NCBI RefSeq assembly: GCF_025370755.1
Contig: NZ_JAMXFC010000015.1
Coordinates: 62,001 to 126,000, forward strand
Length of the DNA stretch: 64,000 nucleotides
Direction: 5' to 3'
Origin: Laspinema sp. D2d
Lineage (GTDB): Bacteria; Cyanobacteriota; Cyanobacteriia; Cyanobacteriales; Laspinemataceae
Positions within the stretch are counted from its first letter, which is position 1. Each line of letters begins with the position of its first letter. Of this stretch, positions 8,340 to 16,693 are shown piece by piece. Under the pieces are notes generated by a model that had not been told where the DNA came from, searched no databases, and saw only the letters and a program-made list of their open reading frames with translations. Position numbers and translations under genes: made by a program.

Positions 8340-11027
8340 ATGGAACAACAACAGCCCGAAGATGTAGCGGCTTACAACGAACGCTCCCTCAATACCCTAT
8401 CGAGGGCGATCGCTTTGTCTGCCGAACAATTTGCCATCATTTTGGTGCGGTGCAATTATCGACATTTACAAACAGAAATGCTGCAACGACTGCGGGAACG
8501 ATGTCCGGTTTCTGTGGCAGAAATCCATTTACCCCCCTTAAGTACGACCTTATTGGGTAAAATGATTGAGGAATTTGGGGAATTGCCCTCACTCCCCGGG
8601 GTCATGGTTCTGGGATTAGAATCGGCTGTGGCGATCGATGAATTATTAATTTCCATTGATTTAGTTCGGGACGAATTTCGCAAGCAGTTTCCCTTCCCTT
8701 TAGTGTTCTGGGTCACCGATGATTTGCTTCATCGTATCACCCAATTTGCTCCCAATTTCAAAAGTTGGGCGGGACCTTCCATTAAATTTGAAATTCCCAC
8801 CCCTCAACTCATCCAACGCTTACGCGAAACCGCTGAAAATTTATTTAACTGTATCCTAGAAGCGGGCGCAGACCAACTACAAGTCGGCGCTGCTATGGAA
8901 CTTTTAACCCACACCCATCGCCAGGAAATTGCCTGTGCTATTAAAGATATTGAACGGGCAGGGGAGAGCCTAGACCCCTACTTACAAGCTTGTTTAGATT
9001 TTGTGCGGGGTTGGAATGCCTACAGTCATGATGAATTGGCAACCGCCCGCGAATTTTACCAGCGTAGTCTCGCCTTTTGGGAAAAAGCCGTTCCCCCAGT
9101 CCCTGCTTCAGGGAATCTAACCGAAGAAGGCTCTAACCTCCATTTAGAACGCTATGGCTGCTTGCTGTTTTATCTGGGGGCCTGTTGGCATCGGGAAGCC
9201 CTGTTACATCGCGGCGTCGCCCAAGCTGCCTACGGACAAGCGCGAGACTATTTTCGGCACTGTGTCGCCATCTACCAACAAGCCCACCGCCCGGATTTGA
9301 TGGCAAAATTTATCAATGCCCTGGGGGAAGTGCTGCAAAGACTCCGGGACCGCGATGGATTGGAAGAGGTGGCATTGATTGCCACCCAACTGCATCAAGA
9401 ATATCCCGACCCGATCGCTGAGGCGCAGGATTGTGGCTATTGGGGGGAAGTGGCCCTGTGGAACTCCCAATGGGCGATCGCCAAGCAGTCCGCTTTAAAT
9501 GCCCTCCAGATTCTGGAATCGTACCGCGCCACGACTCTCACACCGGCAAAACGCAGTTTCCTAGAATGGTCCGCCCAGTATCATCGAGGATGGTATTTAT
9601 TATTATTAGGCCGATCGCTCTCGGCACTCAGTGAGAGTCAAAACGCCATTGCTACCCTAGAAAAAGCCAAATCCCACACCCAACCGGAATGTAATCCTCA
9701 ATTATACAGCGAAATTCTCCAAGAATTGCGATCGCTCTACTTCAACCGGGGCGATCGCCTCACCGCTTTTGCCCTCAAACAAGAACTCTACGCCCTGGAA
9801 CATCAGTATGGATTTCGCGCCTTTATCGGTGCACAACCCCTGCAACCCCAACTCCATCCTCTGAATCCTACCCAACTCCTGCATTTGGGCATGGGCGATC
9901 GGCCCTTTCCCCAGAAGCGCTATGCCGGGTCCAGTCTCACGGGACGAGAAGCGGAAATCGAATGTGCGATTACTCGGATTGGCCGTCCCGACTATAAACT
10001 CACCTTAATTCATGGTCCCGCAGGCGTCGGGAAATCCTCCCTCTTATCCGCCCAATTAGCCCCTGCCTTACATCAAAAACAAATCGGACTTCATCTGGCA
10101 TTACCCCTGGTTATCCCCATTCAAGGGGATTGGTTTCCCGACGCACTTGAAGTATTTAATCGCACCTTTGGTCAGATGGGATTACCCCGGGTGGAAATAT
10201 CAGGTGAGCAGAATCGTATCCCCATTCTGCACAGCCTCTGCGATCGCCTCGGAGAAAATGGCGATCGCAATATCTTAACCGCCCTACTGTTTGATGTGGA
10301 TGCCGACTTATTTGATCCCGCCCATGAGTCACACCGCCACCTGTTTTATGAATTTTTGCACGATTGCTTAAACCTTCCTTTTGTCAAAGCGATCGTCTGT
10401 TTGCGGACTGAACATTTGGCTGATTTATTAGACAACGAATCCTTGCGATCGCTAGAATTTATCAACCGAGAGACGCGAGAAACCTTGTGCTATCACTTGC
10501 AAGACTTATCTCTGGACGCGGCTCACCGGGCAATCATGGCCTTAACAGAACAGGCTGAGATTCCCCTAGAACCCGAACTAGGCGAGCAATTAGTCCGAGA
10601 TTTAGCCCGAGGTACTAGCGCCGAAGTGCGGGGGTTCATGTTACAGTTAGCGGGCACCCAACTGGAAGCCGAACAGATTACCACCCTAGCGGAATATCAA
10701 CAATATGGCGGCAAAGCCGCCTTACTCCGACGAGGCATCCGTGAAGCGATTTCTGATTGTGGCATAGAAAACACCCAAATTGCCCGATTTGCCCTCCAAT
10801 CCCTCGCCAAACCGACCCCAGACTGTGAACAGTCCCCCACCATGCCTTATCCCTGCTGCAAAACCCTAGAAGAACTCCGAACTGAAATCGGAGGCAGTCC
10901 GAAACGATTACACATAGTCCTAGAAATCTTAGTCCAGTCCGGCTTACTGTTTCGTCGATACGATACCCCAGTCCCCCGCTATCAACTGGTTGATCAGGAG
11001 ATTTGCCGGATGGTATGGCAGGGGTGA
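8340..11027 (+). CDS. TPR-containing STAND-type P-loop NTPase
   Basis: 895 residues from ATG 8340; a GTG two codons earlier is possible, and neither has a strong Shine-Dalgarno. Residues about 15-165 form an alpha/beta domain without a P-loop, of a kind found at the front of some TPR/STAND proteins (LVFWVTDDLLHRITQFAPNF). Residues about 170-500 are helical TPR-like repeats. Then comes a NACHT-like NTPase with Walker A GPAGVGKSS (about 558-566) and a Walker B-like LLFDVDADLF near 648. The last 90 or so residues look like a winged helix, and the protein ends there with no WD40 or pentapeptide sensor. STAND ATPases act as signal-triggered switches in regulation or antiphage defence; the trigger and output here are unknown. 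It is convergent with another STAND gene. Confidence 0.8.
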   Translation: MEQQQPEDVAAYNERSLNTLSRAIALSAEQFAIILVRCNYRHLQTEMLQRLRERCPVSVAEIHLPPLSTTLLGKMIEEFGELPSLPGVMVLGLESAVAIDELLISIDLVRDEFRKQFPFPLVFWVTDDLLHRITQFAPNFKSWAGPSIKFEIPTPQLIQRLRETAENLFNCILEAGADQLQVGAAMELLTHTHRQEIACAIKDIERAGESLDPYLQACLDFVRGWNAYSHDELATAREFYQRSLAFWEKAVPPVPASGNLTEEGSNLHLERYGCLLFYLGACWHREALLHRGVAQAAYGQARDYFRHCVAIYQQAHRPDLMAKFINALGEVLQRLRDRDGLEEVALIATQLHQEYPDPIAEAQDCGYWGEVALWNSQWAIAKQSALNALQILESYRATTLTPAKRSFLEWSAQYHRGWYLLLLGRSLSALSESQNAIATLEKAKSHTQPECNPQLYSEILQELRSLYFNRGDRLTAFALKQELYALEHQYGFRAFIGAQPLQPQLHPLNPTQLLHLGMGDRPFPQKRYAGSSLTGREAEIECAITRIGRPDYKLTLIHGPAGVGKSSLLSAQLAPALHQKQIGLHLALPLVIPIQGDWFPDALEVFNRTFGQMGLPRVEISGEQNRIPILHSLCDRLGENGDRNILTALLFDVDADLFDPAHESHRHLFYEFLHDCLNLPFVKAIVCLRTEHLADLLDNESLRSLEFINRETRETLCYHLQDLSLDAAHRAIMALTEQAEIPLEPELGEQLVRDLARGTSAEVRGFMLQLAGTQLEAEQITTLAEYQQYGGKAALLRRGIREAISDCGIENTQIARFALQSLAKPTPDCEQSPTMPYPCCKTLEELRTEIGGSPKRLHIVLEILVQSGLLFRRYDTPVPRYQLVDQEICRMVWQG

Positions 11028-11096
11028 TACAAAATATAATTTGCATTAAAAACCGTCACCTTCGGCCTGGGTTAAGAGAAAATGAGCTTTTAAAAA

Positions 11097-11117
11097 CCCG
11101 TTTAGTATAAAAACGGG
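11097..11117 (-). terminator. Intrinsic terminator of the NB-ARC gene
   Basis: CCCGTTT (11097-11103) pairs perfectly with AAACGGG (11111-11117) around a 7-nt loop. On the minus strand it is followed by TTTTT (11096-11092), the expected U-tract. It lies 27 bp past the stop of the minus-strand NB-ARC gene, between two convergent genes. Confidence 0.7.
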
Positions 11118-11143
11118 GTAAATTTGATGAGTTGCGATCGCCC

Positions 11144-12646
11144 TTACAAATCTAACGGTTGCAGCAGGGCGATCGTATTACAGCCAATATAACCCACGGC
11201 CAAGGGGGATTTATCCGCCAATAAGGCTAGAACATTGTGTAAGGCTTGGGGCAGAGTCGCGCCATAGACTTGCCAGAGGTTCTCACGCAGTTGAGTGATA
11301 ATCCGATCGCCTGCTATATCATCAGTTCCAGGTCTAACGAACATCAGCGATCGCCAGACTTTAAAATATCTAATATCATGACTCTGCACCACCCGTTTCA
11401 TTTCCGCTGTCGCACGTTCCACTAATTCATCCCGGACTGCTTTCATCACGATGGGTTGCAACGTGAAGGCAGATGACTCTTCCCCAAACCAGGATTCTAA
11501 CAGCGATCGCCGCTCTAAACTGGCAATTCCTTCTAATAACGCTGCCGGATCGACTAACACTACAAAATGGGTTTGCAGTCGGCAAAATGAAACGGGTTCT
11601 TGCCAAATTGCTAACCAGTAGAGAATTTCTTGTTCTAAATCAGACAGGCGTTCCAATTGTTGGTGCAACAGGGTTCTTAATCTATCGCCGACAATTAGGG
11701 TATTTTGATTCAAAAAGGCAGCGACATTTCCTCCAAATACGCTCTGAATCAAGGGAGTAACAATTTTGAGTGCGAACGGATTCCCCCGATACAGGTGAAT
11801 TAAGGGTGATAGTCCTAATTCTTTCCCAGTCAATCCTCGGGATTTCAACAAGTCTAAAGCCGCTGTATTTCGTAATCCCAAAAGCGTTAAACCCCGGATG
11901 GTTTTGCCTTCTAGGGGGACCGTCGGGGGTTGTTCACGACTGGTAATTAGAATGCAGCTTTGATGGCGATCTCGACTTAAGGTTTGGAGGAAATGACTAT
12001 ATTCTTTCTCTAATTCCGGTGATTGCAAGACGGTTTCTAATCCATCTAAAATCAGCAGATAGCGGCGGTGTTTGAGATGGTGGAGTAATTGGGTTATGCC
12101 TTTGGCAAGATTGGTGACGGCGGTTCCTTCTAAGGTGGAGAGGAGACCGTCGAGAAGTGCTTCCACAGAGGGGGAATGGTGTAGCGATCGCCAGATTACT
12201 CCTTGAAATTGCAGTTGAATTGAGTCAGCAAAAGCGAGAGCAAGAGCAGTTTTTCCGATGCCACCAATGCCGGAAATCAGGATGAGTTTAGCCGTGGAAA
12301 TCCACTGTTCCAGTTGCACCAATTCGCGATCGCGTCCGAAAAATGAGTCTAAATCGGGTGCTTCCTGCCAGTCTCGGATTGGGGGAGACTCGGGAATCGC
12401 GGGATCAAAATCCGCTTCACATTGTTCGGCGATCGCCTGCCAGTCGCTAATCCCTACAGCGGCACAAATGGCGATAAAAATTTCCCGTTGGATGCGATCG
12501 CCATGCCAAAATCGGCGTAATGTAGCGCGGGAAGTATGAGCATCTTGCCACCACCGCGCGGTACTTGTTTTTGTCCAACCCAAACGCTTTCTAGCGCGAT
12601 CGGCGATCGCCAATCCTTCCATCGATGCCTTCAGCGACTTTGACAT
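11144..12646 (-). CDS. HTH/NB-ARC STAND ATPase, lacking the usual C-terminal repeats
   Basis: 500 residues. Residues 1-75 are the small helical DNA-binding-like domain seen at the start of many cyanobacterial STAND proteins (SRATLRRFWHGDRIQREIF around 39-57). The NB-ARC core has Walker A SGIGGIGKT (125-133) and Walker B RRYLLILDGLE (D201), followed by winged-helix regions. The protein stops right after KSPLAVGYIGCNTIALLQPLDL. In related cyanobacterial proteins this position, usually a GYAGGN-type motif, leads straight into pentapeptide or WD40 repeats. No repeat codons follow before the terminator at 11097-11117. It is either a naturally short form or a truncated gene. STAND function as a regulated switch is family knowledge; the role here is unknown. 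Confidence 0.85.
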   Translation of the reverse strand: MSKSLKASMEGLAIADRARKRLGWTKTSTARWWQDAHTSRATLRRFWHGDRIQREIFIAICAAVGISDWQAIAEQCEADFDPAIPESPPIRDWQEAPDLDSFFGRDRELVQLEQWISTAKLILISGIGGIGKTALALAFADSIQLQFQGVIWRSLHHSPSVEALLDGLLSTLEGTAVTNLAKGITQLLHHLKHRRYLLILDGLETVLQSPELEKEYSHFLQTLSRDRHQSCILITSREQPPTVPLEGKTIRGLTLLGLRNTAALDLLKSRGLTGKELGLSPLIHLYRGNPFALKIVTPLIQSVFGGNVAAFLNQNTLIVGDRLRTLLHQQLERLSDLEQEILYWLAIWQEPVSFCRLQTHFVVLVDPAALLEGIASLERRSLLESWFGEESSAFTLQPIVMKAVRDELVERATAEMKRVVQSHDIRYFKVWRSLMFVRPGTDDIAGDRIITQLRENLWQVYGATLPQALHNVLALLADKSPLAVGYIGCNTIALLQPLDL

Positions 12647-12705
12647 ACTTCAGACCTATCGAGGAATAACATGAACCTGTGAACTGTGAGGGACAATTAA
12701 TGATA

Positions 12706-12739
12706 AAATTCTACGGAGGTAAAAACCCCCGTAGAATTT
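12706..12739 (-). terminator. Strong hairpin downstream of por
   Basis: AAATTCTACGGAGG (12706-12719) and CCCCCGTAGAATTT (12726-12739) pair over 14 bp with a single mismatch and a 6-nt A-rich loop. It lies 32 bp beyond the por stop and before the start of the NB-ARC gene. On the minus strand the sequence after the hairpin is T-rich (TATCATT), so termination of por is likely. Confidence 0.65.
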
Positions 12740-12770
12740 AGTATTAATCGCAATTGTCTGATCCAGTTTT

Positions 12771-13841
<1,071 letters not shown>

Positions 13842-13919
13842 CTATTGAAAATTCCCCAAGGGGTCATGTCGGGAGATCCTGACTTGAACTGGGCGATCGC
13901 AACCCAAAAATCAACCCCC

Positions 13920-14528
13920 TCAACTCCAAACGCGTTGCAAATTCAACACAAACCCCGGTAACACCCTTTCCCCGGATAATTGACTCGGATTCACCACTAT
14001 TTCTACCCCTTGTCCCGCCCGATAAATTTCTACTTGTCGCTGTTGCGGGTCAATTAACCATCCCAATTCTGTGCCATTGTCAATATACTCCTGTAACTTG
14101 CTTTGGAGTTTTACCAAACTGTCCGACTCCGACCGCAATTCAATCACAAAATCAGGAGATAAAGGAACAAACCCTTTCCGTTGCGCTGGGGTCAATGCTT
14201 GCCAACGTTCTATACTCACCCAAGCCGCATCGGGAGAACGATTCGCACCATTGGGGAGAGTAAATCCAGTGGAGGAATCAAACGCAATCCCATTTCCTCC
14301 TTCTTCCTCAATCCATTTGACCAAAAAATAGGAGATTCTGATATTACGATATCCCGTTTCGCCGCCAGTGCGGGGAGTCACAATCAAGTCTCCGGTTGCA
14401 GTCCGTTCTAGTTTTAAATCAGGGTTGACAGCGGCGATCGCAGCAAATTGCGCTGGGGTCACTTGAAGGTTTAGGTCCCAGGGTAATTGCAAGGTGACAG
14501 TTTCCGATTTTATAGGGGTTGCGATCAT
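13920..14528 (-). CDS. Uma2 family (DUF820) putative endonuclease
   Basis: 202 residues, the usual length for Uma2 proteins, which have a PD-(D/E)XK nuclease fold and exist in many copies in cyanobacteria. The core is present: FDSSTGFTLPNGANRSPDAAWV (Asp in SPD near 118), PDFVIELRSESDSLVKLQSKLQEYI (Glu in VIEL; helix with Lys/Gln) and LGWLIDPQQRQVEIYR. Substrate and role are not established for this family. It starts 22 nt after the stop of the HEPN gene, with AAGGATG upstream of its ATG, so it is very probably co-transcribed as the third gene of the ParA-HEPN unit. Because Uma2 genes are so common, the link could be accidental. Confidence 0.85.
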   Translation of the reverse strand: MIATPIKSETVTLQLPWDLNLQVTPAQFAAIAAVNPDLKLERTATGDLIVTPRTGGETGYRNIRISYFLVKWIEEEGGNGIAFDSSTGFTLPNGANRSPDAAWVSIERWQALTPAQRKGFVPLSPDFVIELRSESDSLVKLQSKLQEYIDNGTELGWLIDPQQRQVEIYRAGQGVEIVVNPSQLSGERVLPGFVLNLQRVWS

Positions 14529-14550
14529 GGTTTATCATCCTTGCGTTTAT

Positions 14551-15300
14551 TTACAGAATTTGATGAATCGTCTCGATAATCTCCTCGATAAAATCAACTG
14601 CTTCGGCGACTGAAACTGAATCAATATTGCGGCGACTGCCAATCCCATAAGTCGGATCAATGTCAGCTTCATGGGCGATTTGGTTCCGGCGATCGACTAT
14701 TGCCCTGAGTTCTTGTTTAATGTCCTTTTGCAGTTTACCCATTTGATTCGCCACCTCTTCCCACAGTTTTTTATCAGAAATTAATCGAATAGCATCTGCT
14801 ATTTTGTCCGGGTGTTGAAAACTCTGATATCCTAAGCGTTCACGAATTTCATCTTCTAGCCAAGCTGTATTATTTAGCTGATTTTGGATACTCGTGGCGA
14901 TCGCAGGTAACAACGCTGACACAGTATAAGACTGTTGTAAAAATGCTGGTCCTTGTATTTGAGCAATGTCCTTTTCTAGCCAGGAGACAATATCTAATGC
15001 TTTCAATCGGTCCTGTCTGGCACCCCCTAATGAAACTTGAAAGCGAGAAAATGATGATTGAGCATTGTTTGGGGGAGGGGTGGGTTCCAACCGTTGACCT
15101 CGTTGAATCTCCAGCATTCCCAACGTTACAACTTCATGAATATAGTAATCCAAAGCGCTCACCCCTAATACAAGGGCCGAGCGCAACATATCCGATAAAT
15201 CTAAAGCAGTCGTCGATTGAGCATTAAGCGAGTTATGAAGAGCAATCAAGTCTCTCACCCGACTGATGCTAATCCGAAATTTGTCAAGCGCTGACTGCAT
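14551..15300 (-). CDS. HEPN-domain protein, predicted ribonuclease
   Basis: 249 residues, largely helical. The last third carries the HEPN ribonuclease signature R-x4-H as RNQIAH (Arg205, His210), the catalytic pair of toxin-type HEPN proteins. The N-terminal part (LVLGVSALDYYIHEVV, about 43-58) resembles the first helices of the RiboL-PSP/MAE-type HEPN families. The ATG at 15300 lies inside the end of the ParA gene (17-nt overlap), with no separate Shine-Dalgarno, so translation is probably coupled. Family knowledge links such HEPN proteins to toxin-antitoxin, abortive infection and RNA-targeting effectors. Here the partner is a ParA-type ATPase; toxicity and target are inference. Confidence 0.75.
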   Translation of the reverse strand: MQSALDKFRISISRVRDLIALHNSLNAQSTTALDLSDMLRSALVLGVSALDYYIHEVVTLGMLEIQRGQRLEPTPPPNNAQSSFSRFQVSLGGARQDRLKALDIVSWLEKDIAQIQGPAFLQQSYTVSALLPAIATSIQNQLNNTAWLEDEIRERLGYQSFQHPDKIADAIRLISDKKLWEEVANQMGKLQKDIKQELRAIVDRRNQIAHEADIDPTYGIGSRRNIDSVSVAEAVDFIEEIIETIHQIL

Positions 15301-16348
15301 AAGCCGTAGAAGTTAGTCCGATAATTTTATCAGCTAAATCCGAAAATGTATTTTTAAAATACTCCTGCTTTTTCTGATTATTTGTAAGTGCCTTTCCTTG
15401 GTATCCTAATTGCTGAGGGGTTAAGTCATAAATTGGCACTTGATGTTCCTGAGATTTTGCGATCAAGCTATTAAAATTTGAAATTTTAGTTAAGCAAAAG
15501 TTGTCATTAATTTTTTGATTAAAATACTGTTGTTCTGGCAACATCATATTATGTTTTTTTAAAATTGGAACTAATTTAGAGCTAACATCATACTCTATTT
15601 TTTGGATCCAAGTTTCAAATGCTCTTGTTTCTCTCCCATTAATGATCCGGAAATTTTGCACAATAATACCTAAAAATTTAAGGTTAACATCGGGGAATGG
15701 ATAGGTCGCATCTTTTAAGATTTGAAGCGAATTCGCTCTAGTAGCCCAAGCGTACCATTTCGGTAAGACTTTTGTCAAAGAGTCAATTGCCATGACTGAA
15801 AAAAAATCAGCGGTAGTTGGAACTATGAAAAAGTCGCTCGTCATCAGTATATTTTGATTGATTGCACCCAAGCTAGGACTCATATCAATTAAAATATAAT
15901 CAGCTTCAAATTTTTCCGCTGTTTTATCCAGCAAATCGCTGATAGAACCGGGTAAATTTCTGAGGGCATGAATCGATCCACTGAGTTCCTGAGCAATCCC
16001 TAGAGTCGCTTCATATTCAGCAAATCCTACATGACCCGGGAGTAAAAATAACCCCTCTTGGCGCTTATTGGGAATACAGTCTACAGCTTCAATAGCTTTA
16101 GGCTGGGATTCAAAAGCCGGGGCCAACCCTTTTTTGATATTAGAATAGGTATGATAAATTCCTTCTATTCTCGCTTCATCATCTTCCGTTTCTTCCCCTA
16201 ATGTCATCCCCGTCAGATTACACTGTGGATCTGCATCCACCATAATGACTCTCTTACCCTTTGAGGCCAGCATCCAACCCAGGTTAAAGGTGGTGGTTGT
16301 CTTGCTTACTCCGCCTTTGTGATTAAATAAGGCAATTTTTTGAACCAT
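15284..16348 (-). CDS. ParA/Soj-type deviant Walker ATPase without ParB
   Basis: 354 residues from ATG 16348, chosen because GGAGG (16361-16357) stands 8 nt upstream; a TTG five codons earlier overlaps that site and is unlikely. The deviant Walker A KGGVSKTT (11-18) gives the signature lysine pair of ParA/MinD proteins. VIMVDADPQCNLTG (near 36-49) and YILIDMSPSLGAINQ supply the A' and B motifs. No parB, centromere repeats or origin lie nearby. The C-terminal half, with several Lys/Asn-rich stretches (DNFCLTKISNFNSLIAKS), is longer than in minimal Soj. The sequence is AT-rich and poor in HIP1 sites compared with its neighbours, suggesting acquisition. It is the first long gene of a unit with the HEPN and Uma2 genes. 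Confidence 0.88.
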   Translation of the reverse strand: MVQKIALFNHKGGVSKTTTTFNLGWMLASKGKRVIMVDADPQCNLTGMTLGEETEDDEARIEGIYHTYSNIKKGLAPAFESQPKAIEAVDCIPNKRQEGLFLLPGHVGFAEYEATLGIAQELSGSIHALRNLPGSISDLLDKTAEKFEADYILIDMSPSLGAINQNILMTSDFFIVPTTADFFSVMAIDSLTKVLPKWYAWATRANSLQILKDATYPFPDVNLKFLGIIVQNFRIINGRETRAFETWIQKIEYDVSSKLVPILKKHNMMLPEQQYFNQKINDNFCLTKISNFNSLIAKSQEHQVPIYDLTPQQLGYQGKALTNNQKKQEYFKNTFSDLADKIIGLTSTAYAVSA

Positions 16349-16363
16349 TGAATCAACCTCCAA

Positions 16364-16471
16364 TTAATTGGTTAATTTTTTTATTGAAATGTTTGCTATC
16401 TCAAGGCAATCAGCATTTGAATTCTGTAATCTTGTTTTGATTTGAATGGTCATTATAGCATTTTCGCTCAT
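16364..16471 (-). CDS. Possible 35-residue leader peptide ORF before parA
   Basis: ATG 16471 to TAA 16364 encodes MSENAIMTIQIKTRL and about 20 more residues. A weak AGGGTG lies about 8 nt upstream. The stop is 15 nt before the ParA start, and the ParA Shine-Dalgarno sits in that gap, so ribosomes finishing here could feed ParA translation. No family is recognised. It may be a real small protein, a leader peptide or chance. Confidence 0.3.
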   Translation of the reverse strand: MSENAIMTIQIKTRLQNSNADCLEIANISIKKLTN

Positions 16472-16602
16472 TGCTGTATCACCCTGGCTGACAAGTTTTG
16501 GCATTTCAACTGAAATAGGGTAAAATTTAATACTTTTGAGTTTACCATACTGGTGAACCCACAGCAACTCTGGTCTCGACCCACCCTCCACCCCTAAACC
16601 AG

Positions 16603-16637
16603 GGACTGAGCACAAAACTGAGCACAAGACTGAGCAG
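16603..16637. repeat. Three tandem copies of an ACTGAGCACAA-like unit
   Basis: The sequence reads ACTGAGCACAA, AACTGAGCACAA and GACTGAGCAGAT in succession, an 11-12 bp unit in the divergent promoter region between the ParA operon and the VIT/vWA gene. It could be an operator array or simple slippage. No motif family is recognised. Confidence 0.5.
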
Positions 16638-16693
16638 ATTTCTCCCGGGAACGGGATTAGAGTGAAGACAGCACAGAAATGGAGGTCAATCTT

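Noticed and set aside
15284-16348. Plasmid or chromosome partition locus
   Set aside because: No ParB gene, no parS-like repeats and no replication gene nearby; the partner is a HEPN protein.
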